Assembly (NCBI RefSeq): GCF_013368755.1
Contig: NC_049562.1
Location: 4,712,001-4,776,000, forward strand
Source: Talaromyces rugulosus
Lineage: Eukaryota > Ascomycota > Eurotiomycetes > Eurotiales > Trichocomaceae
Reading direction: 5' to 3'
DNA length: 64,000 nt
Within the stretch, counting starts at the first letter, position 1; the number at the start of each line of letters is the position of its first letter. A program made the position numbers and the translations under genes. Shown in pieces: positions 22,701 through 34,540 of this stretch. Below the pieces are notes generated by a model. That model did not search any database, had not been told where the DNA came from, and saw only the letters and a list, made by a program, of their open reading frames with translations.

Positions 22701-25700
22701 TACGATTCAATCGCGAATTTCCCTCGGGGTTGCAAAACTCCGAATCTGAATTGGATCGATCGGTATACCCCGTTACAGTGTAGTATAGTAGCATACCTAA
22801 ACTGTAAACTGGCGTCGGATCCGGGTCCCGTCAAAATTGCCTATTCCGGATTTTTCCTCTTTCGCGGCTTGGTACTTACTACTACTGTATGTGCAGTCTG
22901 CTAGTTATATTTCGGATTACTATTGTTATCGAATGCGACAGTACTCCGTACGCGCACCCTACTCCGCAATCAATGAACGCTCGAAGGATTCAAGGACCGA
23001 CCAGATCAGCCGCGATGCGAATCCCTCCGGAGATAAGTAGCCACTAAGAATAAACAGCCCCCTGAAGCCTCAGGCCGACGGAGTTGGTACGGAGTACGGA
23101 CACGTAGATGTCTCTTTTTGTAATTCAAATCCAGGGTCTGTAATCGTAAAAAAACATTAATACATTAGTTCTGGTTTCCGATCCGTGGTAAGTTGTATCA
23201 ATACGTGGCCACACCTGAATGAAGATCCGATCCTTGAACCATGGCACAGCCCTAACATCGAAATCTCCATAAAAAGCCGCGTTCCACATTGCCGGTACCA
23301 CTTGAAACTTCAGTAGCACCACCACCACATCCATAAACTTTCTACCGGCACTTTATGACTTCACGAAAGAGGGGTAAGTCTAGATCGTCGACCATGCTTC
23401 CCGTTTCCAAACAAATGTTTGAACTTCTCCCCGCAAAAAAAAAAAAAAAAAAGAGTCATGGATCACCAACCAAAAAATCAAATCGTGTAGAAGCATGGTC
23501 ACAGTGGGGATTTCGCCGTTTCATAACTACGTACTCCGTGCATTATCATTCTGTATCCGTACGAAGTAGGTACGTACTCCGTAACGAGCACCGATAAGGT
23601 TTTTGTCAATAATTTTCACTAGCCTCGTGCACACTGCATATGGAGTAGACTATTGTGGGGAGGCCTGACAAATAGTTTACTCCATGGAATCTGGATTGGC
23701 AATTTGACATCAGGATTTTCCATCCCACGCGTGAAGATTCTGAGGAACCATGCCAAACTATTACGTAGAACTCGCCAGCTGGATTCTCGCCCATCGAGAT
23801 CGAGCGAAAATGCGGGCTCTGCCCCATCGGCCCATACATTATTAGTATTCAAGGCCCGCAACCATGCGCACTCCGAGATCTCGCTATCGTCGGGTGGGAC
23901 CTTGGTCGGTAGATCCAAAGAGCGAGAATTAAAATTCATAATAACATCTCGAGAGAGGATAGTCAAAGGTATCAAGACTAAAGCGTACCGACAAGCCTTC
24001 CATTGGACAAAGCCCAAATTTAGGCTTTGCTCACCGAGTCGAAATGACGATATGCCAATTGCTCTTCTCCTTAGCTTACATCAACACCATGGTTCTCGGG
24101 GTATGCCTAGCTGACGATCGGAATTTCTCTCGATTTTTGAGTTTTCGCACTAGCAACGTGTGCAATTCATGCAGCGTCGCCAGGATTGTTTTTTTTTTTT
24201 TTTTTCAGTTTCGCCCGCCTGATGATCGATCGATAGTCGGTGGCTCAAGAGACCAAAAAAAGGCCACTTAAACGGTACACCCCTGCTTGTTACTGGTTAG
24301 GCATACCGGATGTGCGACCGATTGCCATATGGACTGTCTCGTGGCACACAGCATTGGATTCGGACGCAATTTAGCCCTTCCGCCGCAGTCCTCAAGACGA
24401 TCTGGTTTTATTGAATATGCAATAATACGCTCTGGTAGTACAGTACTATGCTTTTTTTTATGGGTCTATACACACATCAACAGGTCGATACATAGGTTTA
24501 ACGGAAATCATTTACGGAGTATGTGAACATTATAGTTTGCAACCTGATCTATGCGGTACCGCACTTTCGTCGCATTTTGTGTTGTGGAATTGAGTTCTGA
24601 TTTCCAACTGGCTGTTACACTGAATGACTGAGACACTGGCTGCCACTCCAGAGTGACATTCGGCCGGTGACACTGTCCCAGCCTCCTGGGAAACGCGTGT
24701 ACCGTTGAAGGGCAAGACGGAGAACCCCGTCACCCATTTTGAGTCGCAACTGTTGGTAAAGGGGGTGAATTGATGCCAATGACAGAAAATACATGTTGGA
24801 GAGCTAAAATACTAGCGGGTCGACTACTCGACGCTTGTAGGGATGCTAATCCACGCGGCTCGCCTAGCCGTACCGGTCTAAATCTGGGGGCTGCTTGCAA
24901 CGTACAGTATTGTATCCGTGGTACTCCGGAAGCCCTAAATTCTGCATGGAGACGCTACCAACGGTATGTAACTTACTAGTGACCAGATTAAGGGACAGAA
25001 TAGTGTGCTCCCTATCCGTAGTGCAACCAGCCAAGAAATTTGTGAAAAATTCCACCTTTGCCGTCGATGTCCCAGACGACCGTACAACTAGCCAATTCAG
25101 GTAAGAACAAGGGGCTGGACCGGTCGTTTGCCTTCTTTCAACGTTCAAACCCGTGCTTGGCCAGAAACCTAATTTGGGAGCATCCGTTCGATCGGGATGT
25201 CTGACACACTACATGTCGACGTCCGTGGACGTTACATTTTCACCCGTCAACCCCATGGCATGGGACAGGTTCATCCCGACGGGTAGTTTGTAACACAGGA
25301 CTCAGGTCCCCAGAAAAACACATCGTCACACCAGTTCTCTTGTTAGTTGTAAAGAAGGCTGGAAGAAAACGGCTTGCAGCATAGTTAGAACCTGGGACCC
25401 CAAAGAGGGAATTTCCAAACGGGCTGGTCCTGTGACTTGAGTAGCCCTAATGCTCCTTCCTAGGTTCATCTTCCCCGCTATGGATGGCAGCTTAACTTGC
25501 TGTTTGACTGCGTTAGAAACTATTAATGAGTAAAAGATTAAGGCCTTTTTTTTTAATTCGACTTTTAAAGGAGCTAGCCGTATTATGTGTTTAAGAGTTT
25601 ATGTAGTATTGCAATACAGGAGTAGTACTTGGGAAAAGCTAAATGCACTTAATCACTGATACCTTCTCGATTCATTAAAATGATACAAAGGGGAATAAGG

Positions 25701-26288
25701 CCTCTACTCTCCTAACCCTACATTTAGATGTTTGGCCCAGTATCGTTAAAGAACATTAAAACTTGTGTTCATTCAACATTAATACAAATTAAACAGCTGG
25801 CTAATAACTTTGCGATAAATCAAATAGTGCTAGTACATCACCTCGTGAACTCGAGAAACCAAGAAACTTTTCATAATAATACAGCCCCAGAAAACTCCAA
25901 GATATGCATAGTAACATAGAATATTCACACGCCGCTGTCGCAAAGACTATTTATCCAACAAACAAGACGTATATTGCAATCAAGAGTTGAATCTTAGCAA
26001 AGTCCCAAAACTCTCAGTTAACAAACAAAAGGATCAACTGCGCTTCGTGCCAACGCCGAGAAAGGAAAAAAATGTATACTGACAGTGCTGAAAACATGAA
26101 AGAATGCTTTCAAGAAATCGAATGCAAATTGAAGTGAAAAAAATACCATCCAACATGCTATGCTTCGTTCGTATACACGATCAAAAAATACATGGGAAAA
26201 CGAAATATCAGCCCCGCAATGCAAAACAAAAGAAACGAGGGAAGGATATATATGTATATATAATGTGAAGATAACAGTGAGAAACACC
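19740..26288. other. Gene-poor region downstream of nsdD
   Basis: About 6.5 kb with no supportable gene. It contains the densest set of TACGGAGTA/TACTCCGTA words (about nine between 21011 and 24521), several poly(A/T) runs, a short telomere-like CTAACCCTAACCCT at 21282 and AT-rich DNA at both ends. Overlapping open frames at 23619-24114 on both strands show no motif or codon signal and are not called. Confidence 0.55.
21282..21295. repeat. Short interstitial telomere-like sequence
   Basis: CTAACCCTAACCCT is just over two units of the C-rich strand of TTAGGG, the usual telomere repeat of filamentous ascomycetes, and is followed directly by AGGGTAA. Two units can arise by chance or by break repair; it is not an active telomere. 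Confidence 0.4.
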
Positions 26289-28937
26289 TTAGAAGCTGAA
26301 GAGGCCGCTTCGCTTTTTACCCAATGGATAGACGACCAGTGCAGCTAGAAATAGGCCCACAGTGATGCCAATGGCAAGTTGAACCATTCCGAATCCAATG
26401 TCAAAGACGACCCCGCTGTACGCCTTGCTTCCATACAAGGAAATGTTCTGTTGAGCTTCGAGGAAGCCCTGTGTTCCGTTGTTTATAATAGAGTAGAACG
26501 AGGTGTTGCGGCTTATCTCATCGGCCGAAGTGAGACCGGACACCAATGAGCCACTTGAAGCGAGACCAGATGGAACTTGAACAAATATCGCCGGAAGGAT
26601 TGCTGCTGCTGCAAGGCCATGTCCCAGTCGGCTGTAAAGATTCCCCATTACTCCAATGACAAAGGCCCCCAATGCATTGACCACTTGGGTGTTGTATCCC
26701 AATCTTTTCGTTGACAGATATGTGGTCAAATATCCACATAGAGATATCATCAGCATCACCGGGATTTGTTTCCACTTGGATTGGTTGATTGTTGACAGAC
26801 AAAATGTGAACATTAGGACGAAAGGTAGCCGTTGGAGGTATGGGTTTTGGATTGGGCTGGCAGGGCAAGTGTATTCCGAGCTGGCGTTTGGGTCTAATAG
26901 GCCATAAACCGACGTGCCAATAGTGATTCCAAAGCCGAGGAAAAGTGAGTATATAATCGAATAAACCATTCGAACAGACCCAGCCACAATACTGCGTGAC
27001 TGCAATTCAAGACTCCCGCATAAAACCATATATCCGGGTAGAATGAGAGCAATGGATGACTGTGCCAGAGCTGAAAAGCAAAAAAGTCTCCCGCCATTAT
27101 ACGGAATGCTTCCAAAAGCTCGTGCAAGGAATGATGTGAGGACAGCCGCAGAGATCTCGAAAACATTTGAGTATAGGTAAGATCGCGGGGATAGCACCAA
27201 TTGCAAGGTTCCCAATAGACAGCCCAGGATAAAAGCAATTGGCATGTCGATAGGACGGGCCCCGAAAGCAAACGGTCCAACTGAAGCACTAGCAAAACCA
27301 TGCACCAAGATCAAGGTCCAAACATTGAAAAGGGGCTTTTGCTTCATGATGCTTTCTATTCTCTCAGTAGCCTCTCCGACATCAATGACATCGTGGATCA
27401 CCTCTTTGTAGATTTTGTGGACATCAAACAATCGGCCGAGGTCGACACCTTGCACAGCCTTGACCAGCTTCACATCTGTGGCGCGTGTGGTAGGGTCATC
27501 AAAGGACACAACCATACAGCCAGGGATATACAAGAATTGACCATCAACGTCCAATACCTTGGCGGTCATGCACATGTATTCTTCCAGCCTGTGTGTGGGG
27601 GCACCATATTTCATCAACGCCTTGCAGAGACGCAACAGATACCGCTGGCGAGAATGGATCTCGGCGATACGTACATCGATCTGAAGTTCACCGGCATACT
27701 CGTTTTCGGCCATCGATTGACTGGGCACGGCCTCGCAACTTCGGGAGCGCAATAGTGTTGGGTACTGGCTGGATGCGCTTGAAAAAGAACTCTTCGAGCT
27801 TAAATTAAGGAACGGTAAAGACGGCTGTGGTTGCTTGGGCTTCTTCTTTTCCCACCATTTTCTTTTCGGTGGCTTGGGAGTTAACGGTTCTCGGCTAAGA
27901 GACCGGCCACAACAAGTGCTCATGTCGCTCATGCTGCCATTGCGGATATGCAGGTTACTCGGATAACTGAGCTGATCCATTCCAAAGTGTCGGTCTCCGT
28001 CATATTGTCGTTCACGCAACTTCAGGATTGTTGATAGCAGTCTATCATCGGAGAGGGGGGCAACGTAGGCATCAGAGCCCTGGTCTTCAGGATGTAAGCC
28101 AGTAGCATGGGGGCAACCAGGATAGGGGGCATTGGCGTCTAATTGATTCATTTGTTGGACAAATATTGGAGCTTCCGGGAGGTCGGTGGAACGTTGCTGG
28201 TCAGCTAACGACCCTTCTTCATCATCGACTGTCAGGTCGTAATCGTCCTCTGGCAACGGAATAAAGAGTGTAGTATCACCAGAATATGAATGGAGAAGGG
28301 TTGCTTGATCAGGGTGTGTGCTGAAATAAGGTTGTTGCAGTGGGGAAGACCTTGATGTTGTAATGAAAGGAGAGGAAGCCAGCTGGGGAGCTTCTGTCAC
28401 ATAGGGTTGACCTTTGCCAGTGCCGATCCCATCATCATCGGCGTCACTGGTGACCTCAGTCGAGGTCTCGCTTTTCCAGAGAGTGGGCCCAGGACCGAGC
28501 TGGCCATCACTTGAGAACGTGGATGAGCTATCGGCCGTCACGACAAAGCTTCCCAGTTCCCTGGCGTCAAGAATGCTGGCGGTTTGGGCGGGCCCATAAG
28601 GGAGCAAGCCCCCTTTCTGGCAGTGGATGTCTGACGCTGAGACCAACCACTGTGCCTGCACGTCAAAAACTGGCGGCACAAGCGCAGGGGCGTTAAAATA
28701 ATTGGCGACAGGATAAATTCTTGCATTCTTTGGCTTGCCCGGCACAGCCCCTGCCCCGTGCGTTGCCTCGACAAAAGTGGTGCCATTGGATAACTTGGAT
28801 GACAATTTATGTGGAAAATATTGCGAGTTAATGGGTGGCAAGCCTGTATATCGTTCATTAGCACCCCGTGGAGAATTCTTGGTTTTGCGGAAGCCAGTGA
28901 GGTTGTACGGGCATAGGTTGAAACAGGGCGCCGTCAT
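26289..28937 (-). CDS. ThrE/Prm10-like multispanning membrane protein (DUF1212/DUF3815)
   Basis: A single open frame of 882 residues from ATG 28937. Residues 1-410 are a Ser/Pro-rich cytoplasmic tail with a basic stretch (PKPPKRKWWEKKKPKQPQP). The conserved ThrE domain begins near residue 417 (RIAEIHSRQRYLLRLCKALM; KYGAPTHRLEEYM) and includes YIPGCMVVSFDDP. About ten hydrophobic segments follow, in the two-block DUF1212 plus DUF3815 arrangement (FASASVGPFAFGARPIDMPI; GMVQLAIGITVGLFLAALVV). Bacterial ThrE exports threonine; the yeast relative Prm10 is a pheromone-regulated membrane protein of unknown transport role. The frame stays open upstream of this ATG as far as an acceptor-like TTGTAG at 29064-29069, giving 42 more sensible codons (LNSCSDHPIRSSNSTSLEFG) without a usable ATG. 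A short upstream exon may therefore exist and the N-terminus is uncertain. Confidence 0.85.
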   Translation of the reverse strand: MTAPCFNLCPYNLTGFRKTKNSPRGANERYTGLPPINSQYFPHKLSSKLSNGTTFVEATHGAGAVPGKPKNARIYPVANYFNAPALVPPVFDVQAQWLVSASDIHCQKGGLLPYGPAQTASILDARELGSFVVTADSSSTFSSDGQLGPGPTLWKSETSTEVTSDADDDGIGTGKGQPYVTEAPQLASSPFITTSRSSPLQQPYFSTHPDQATLLHSYSGDTTLFIPLPEDDYDLTVDDEEGSLADQQRSTDLPEAPIFVQQMNQLDANAPYPGCPHATGLHPEDQGSDAYVAPLSDDRLLSTILKLRERQYDGDRHFGMDQLSYPSNLHIRNGSMSDMSTCCGRSLSREPLTPKPPKRKWWEKKKPKQPQPSLPFLNLSSKSSFSSASSQYPTLLRSRSCEAVPSQSMAENEYAGELQIDVRIAEIHSRQRYLLRLCKALMKYGAPTHRLEEYMCMTAKVLDVDGQFLYIPGCMVVSFDDPTTRATDVKLVKAVQGVDLGRLFDVHKIYKEVIHDVIDVGEATERIESIMKQKPLFNVWTLILVHGFASASVGPFAFGARPIDMPIAFILGCLLGTLQLVLSPRSYLYSNVFEISAAVLTSFLARAFGSIPYNGGRLFCFSALAQSSIALILPGYMVLCGSLELQSRSIVAGSVRMVYSIIYSLFLGFGITIGTSVYGLLDPNASSEYTCPASPIQNPYLQRLPFVLMFTFCLSTINQSKWKQIPVMLMISLCGYLTTYLSTKRLGYNTQVVNALGAFVIGVMGNLYSRLGHGLAAAAILPAIFVQVPSGLASSGSLVSGLTSADEISRNTSFYSIINNGTQGFLEAQQNISLYGSKAYSGVVFDIGFGMVQLAIGITVGLFLAALVVYPLGKKRSGLFSF

Positions 28938-31900
28938 TTCTTCATGCAATTCAAGAGTCAAAGCAGGAGAGCCGAATTCCAGGCTCGTGCTATTGCTTGA
29001 CCTGATTGGGTGATCGCTGCAAGAGTTGAGCGGAAGAGGCCCGTCAAACTGGATAGGCTGTATCTACAACGACGATCAGCATACTTGAGCATCATTGTAG
29101 CACACGTTCAAATACCATGGTTGAAAAGGACCCCTCCCGAGGCACAAGGCATACCGCTTGGGGCCTCTAAACATACATACACTCTCTCTGAACTGATCCG
29201 TATAGCTTTGGGCTAGGACTGGCTGTAGGCATTCGACCCAGCAGCTGCTACATCTATTGCTAATAAGGGAGCGTTACCCCGTTAAATAACTGTCTCACCG
29301 AGAAGCTCGCGGTCCCAACACTGCTTTTTGTTTTTCTTTAAGCCGGCCGAATGCATGGATTGAGGCTGTACGACAATAGAGTGTAGCACTGTATCAAATA
29401 TCATCGTTGTGGACGATCCAGATGAGATGGATGTGGAGAGCCAAGGCGATCGGGGGATGGAACGAGAGGCCGATTCACACGTCTGCAGTAGAGAGGAGAA
29501 AGAAGCAAGGAGGACGCAGCAAGATAAGAGATAAGAGAAGAGATGAGATGAGGAGGAGGAGGAGGAGGAGGAGGAGAGAAGAGAAGAAAAGAGGAGAGGA
29601 GATCGCGAGAACGAGAGGAGGAAGGAGCGGGGGAAGGAACGTTTATTTGAACCCACCTACACCCTGCAAGGCGACCGCCAGAAACAAGCTCTGCCCCATC
29701 GCGACAAGCCTTTGCGGTTTCATCTCCGACTGGCGTCTATGCTTACTTGTTCTATGCCGATGCTTTATGCTTAATGTCGGCCTGCGGGTCGCGCTATCTC
29801 TCTCGCTGTCTACGGTGGAGCAGCACAGGAGCTCAGGGAACGCGGCCCCTCTCTCTGTGTTTATCCTTTTCCCTTTTCAACTGCAGTCGGGTACACCCTA
29901 TCTCGACCTCGCTCGTCTCACACTGGCCTTCGGCTTCCAGTGATCCGCCCGCCGGGACAACCCACTGTTCACCCGCTGACTGCAAGGGAAGGCCGACATC
30001 GCATCTAGTCGAGTCAAAAGTGGCTGAGCAGAGAGCCAGGTAGAGACTTTCATCGGCTATCGGCTGGACCTGGGCCTGCGTTGTGGTGGCCGCAGGATGG
30101 GTCATGGCTATGGTCATTAGCGTCATGAGCGCTCCTAGCATGACTGTGTTGGGCACAAGGCGATGGCGCGCACGGTCAACGTAGTATAAGTGTTGCCAAC
30201 TACTGCTAGGTCACACCAGGCGACAAAAGCGGACAATAACATCGAGTCGTGATTCTCGGGAAGCGGCTTCTCGCGGAAGGCTCCTTCGCCATTGGTATTG
30301 GCTCGCTGTTCGGTCCGGGCTTGCTTAAGGCTTCCTCATCCGACATCGTTGAGACCATCAGAGGCGAGTGAGCTGAACTTCGGTGGGTCGAGAAGGGGGG
30401 GGGGGAGAGGAACAAAGAAAAAGCAACGATGCCAGTCTGGAACTACCATAAGCCGGAAGGGGCCAGGGTTATTTTAGGAGACTAATCGAGCAGACATAGC
30501 CATAGATACTGATCAGAAGAACTGTGTACTGGAGACCGCAAGCGGCCAGTCTCAATTTACACATTCTCCGCTACGACGGCAATGGCTAGTGAACGAGCAA
30601 TTGGATCGTTCAACCCAAGGAGAGATAGGGGCATGATTCAAGATGCGCCTGTAGGGTTGAACCACGGATGATACATGACTAGCAGTGGAATTTGATGGGT
30701 TTGCTATTAATGAACAGATATTGTCGATCAATCTCCCAGCCTGCTAGATCCGTTTTGATAACAATTGGATTGGGTTTCAGGTCGCCTGCTGCAAGGGGCG
30801 CACTGGTATCGAATGATACATTTTAAGTGATCTCATTACTACTCCGCCATCTTATTTAAGATGTTTCTTATTTGTTTACCGGTCGATGCGTACTTTCTTT
30901 TGCGTCTTATCTGCCTTATTGCTCGAGCTCGCCAAATTTGGGACTCATCGTAGCCGGAACAATGTAGATCGACCCATCTTGACGGAATAGATTTGCCTAG
31001 TCTATTACGCGGGTTGATAACTGACGTTGGGCGATGGAGCACATGCTTTGTGCTACTACAGGAAAGTGCTGCAGCTATCCGTTATTCGCTTGAACTTAGG
31101 GACCTATAGTTGACAACGGAAGCAAGAGCAAAATATACCCGCAGAAAAGCAATGTCAAAGGAAAGGAAAGAAAAATTCAGTGCTCTGAGTTACCGCTACC
31201 CCGGGGAACATGTGCCGCAACTAATCAGGTCACCCACGGGTAAGATGTTTTAACATGCAACCTCATACAGAATCCGAGAGCGTTTAGTTACATACTTAGC
31301 TAAACATGGTGAATGAAAGAGGCGAAGTTCCGGGTATCCGGTGCGCGGTCATTGGGGACGCCACTGAAACTAGTATATCCCTGTCCTCCTATAAACAACA
31401 TACCTTGGTTTGTAATGAGTCACGCGTACATGTAGGTTATATAACATTCAAACGTCTAAGAAAATTTTTGGGTCACTTGTAAGCCCCCGTAATATTGATG
31501 TTGTTTGTGTCACGGGAGTCAAAATAAACAAAATTCCAGACCACCTCATCAATACTTATCAAACCACCAACTTTCTTTCCAGGTCGAATATACTATTGGC
31601 TGCACCGAGATTAACACACATGCGCGCCCATTCTATGTCAATATATGTATATTTCTTATATCCCCTTTTTAATAGCAAAAACTCATAGTATCTGATAAGC
31701 TGATGCCTATTCGCATAAAAGAGGGAATATGTCAGTCATGCCACTAGTACATATGTACACCCACCTTTGGATAGACATTACTATGTATTTAAGTCATGGG
31801 TACATGTATGGGATTGTGGCCAATCAATAAGCAACTCCCGTGCTTCATGTAGTGTTGCGTACTACGATGTTTCACCTGATATTGGTCCCAGTACAGTAAT

Positions 31901-34540
31901 GGCGTTGTGTTGTGGTGGGAAGAGCATGGTCCTTTTGACATGTGAACGGGTAGTTAGGGTTATTATGTCATCTGACCCCAGTTCCGCTGTGGTACGGCGC
32001 AGTTAGCCCTAGGTATTCGTCCATATAAAGAGCCCGTTGATTTATAAGAATGAGGACTTGACTAACTCCTGATCTACTTGGTAGAATGTCATATACACAT
32101 TCGCTAACTTCTGGCGCTTTTTAAGTTATTACCATCACCCTTCAACGATGACATAAATATCAATTGATCCTTTGTTGCCAACATTAAATACTAAATCACA
32201 AATGAGCTTCTGTTACATATATATATTACACATGCAGCTATCCCGCGATGTATTTTTTTCGAGAATATAGGAAATCCTAAGGAATTCCGTTATTCAAAGA
32301 CAGACTTCCACGAGACGGCATCTAGCCCATAAACTCACAGTAGTATCCGCTACAGCTACTGCCTATCTAGTTATGAATGACAGGCCAAACTTGCACTAGG
32401 TTTATAGTTTAATCCCAGAGGTTTGTCGACAGTAAGTCGGTGGAATCAGGCCACCTGACCGCGCTTCTCCAGAAGAAGCACCGCTTGCACACAAAGGAAA
32501 TTTCCCCCTAGATAGCCTCAAGTCTTCTAAGTAATTCAATAATATTCTTCGTTCATATTCTTAAGCTTTATGGACCTCTGGCTTGTCGTGTTCGACAAGG
32601 TTCAGGAATCCATGTACAGCATAAGCATAGACTATTGAAAACAGTGGCACGCCGCACAGCCTATCTTTGGTCATAGGAATACATATGTACCCTTATTATA
32701 TATTGATCCTTAACTATATCAATTGATCTCATACATGTAATTTAGTACCACCAAAAAAGAAAAAGAAAAAGAAAAACCAGGTTCCCCGCATTAGCTACGA
32801 CATGTAGTTTGAAGAATTAAAATCGACTTGTTATCCACCATTTCAAAAAGGATCAATCCTTGGCAACTTAGTCATATATTCTATTTGTCACAGAAGATGC
32901 ATATACCCGAGGCGGTAGAGTTGACACCAATTCATTCATTCTAGAATTTCCCACTGCATGGGTTAAGATCTGAACATTCACGTAAGAGCTAGGTGGGTTA
33001 ACAGGCGAGTTTAATTCCGGCGGATATGCGCATTTGTAGGCATTGATACCCCGTATCATCAATCGGCTTTAGAGAAGCCAACGAGAAGGATATCCAGTAA
33101 AGACCAAAAAAAAGAAGAAAAGGTCTAAGCCTCCAGCCACATAATTCCTCAAGTGTCCATAGTACAACCACGGAACGTTGTTGAGACTTCCGGGATTGCG
33201 CGAAAGCTTCCGATTGGATTCTCTTCAATACGACCTTTGATTTTTGAGAACAATCGAGAACTGGACATTAGGCACATGCTATCACTTTTACGGCGGTGTC
33301 AATGCAACCGTGGGCCCGTGGTTGGTTGTGCAACCCTTTCCTGACTATGTACTGGGACGGATTCAGTAACCCCGTATTCTTGACTATCAACGCCACTATC
33401 ACCCGACAGAGAGACAAAGAATAAGAGGGAAAAAAAAAGAAGACAAACAAAAGCAAATAGAAGCTGGTAACCGCTTCGTTCCCTCTTCTGGGAAAAATCA
33501 AAATTTTACATTGCAACACATGTGCGAGCCATCCCTGTGGGCAGAAGAACGTGGCGAGGATTATTGATGCACTCTCCCGATAAATAGCTGGGAAATAAAA
33601 TTTGTCATGATTGAAACAGCTACCCGGCTCCATTTTAATTAATATATTAAGAATAGAGAAGGACAGAGAAACCCATGGCGTTTATACATACATGTTAAGT
33701 TACACGCAAATGCATCATTGATGCAACATTAATCCGAATTGAATTGCCGGCAGCAAGCATGTGGTTTGTGTTTCATTCTATATTTACTTGGGTTAGCAAT
33801 GCAAGAATTCAGGCCCAATATGTATTTACCTGTGTATCCCATCGGAATTTATTGTTCCACATATGTAACATTGAAAACAACCGCCGTGCAGCCGCATAAA
33901 AAAAGGCTTCATTGTAAGAAACACATGAATCTTAGTAAAATTATACCGAGGCAATGGGATACATGCTATCCTCCCACCAAAAATAACGCAAATCTTTCGA
34001 AATATGAAATCCCATCTATATTCATGGGTTCCCTATTAGGGCTTCTGGTTAGGGCACAAAACCCTGTCCGGATGGATGAGTAGCGATACTTTCGATGACG
34101 TCTCTATGTTACTGTAGCGTTCGAGATTGTCCCTCAGTCACATTTAGCCTGCATAAGCTAGCCAAATGCCTCCTTTATAATGTGTCCAACAACCCCTATA
34201 CTACGTATATTATGTTACTAGGTTCGCTCTGCAGATTCTGCACCTATCATGACCATCAAATTCAGCAATGGCCTTGAAATGGCCTCGATTCAAGTACAAA
34301 ATATCTTCATCGCTATTTGTTTCTTTCCATACAGTCGTTGCAACGCCTCCATCTTGGAACCCCCCTAAACACCGGCTTATATCGCAAACAAAGACGAACG
34401 TGAAAAAAGGAACGGGGGAATAGCACTGAGACAAAAGTTCAAAACAACAAACAAGAATCAGAAAAGTGCGCCTGCATAGTCTGGTATCACATCAAAACAT
34501 GGCCGTCAAACATTTCGACTTTAACTATACCATCTCATTC
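28938..34540. other. Gene-poor region between the ThrE-like gene and dsn1
   Basis: About 5.6 kb. 29280-30480 is GC-richer, with an AGG microsatellite and a G run, and is probably the leader/promoter of the ThrE-like gene. 30480-34480 is AT-rich with only short open frames, and I find no gene, RNA gene or transposase remnant in it. A 107-residue minus-strand frame near 29833-30141 begins with a hydrophobic segment but has no other support. Confidence 0.55.
29551..29576. repeat. AGG trinucleotide microsatellite
   Basis: About eight and a half AGG units inside a purine-rich block, about 620 bp upstream of the ThrE-like start codon. It is a simple slippage repeat. Confidence 0.85.

Noticed and set aside
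23619..24114. Overlapping frames of 132 (minus) and 153 (plus) residues
   Set aside because: They overlap on opposite strands with no motif, start context or splice support, inside a word-rich intergenic region.
26018..26287. 89-residue hydrophobic minus-strand frame downstream of the ThrE-like gene
   Set aside because: Phe/Ser/Val-rich reading of AT-rich 3' flank; no conserved pattern.
29833..30141. Possible small secreted protein on the minus strand
   Set aside because: It has a hydrophobic start (MLGALMTLMTIAM) but only two cysteines, no clear cleavage site and no conserved feature; chance is likely in this promoter-type region.
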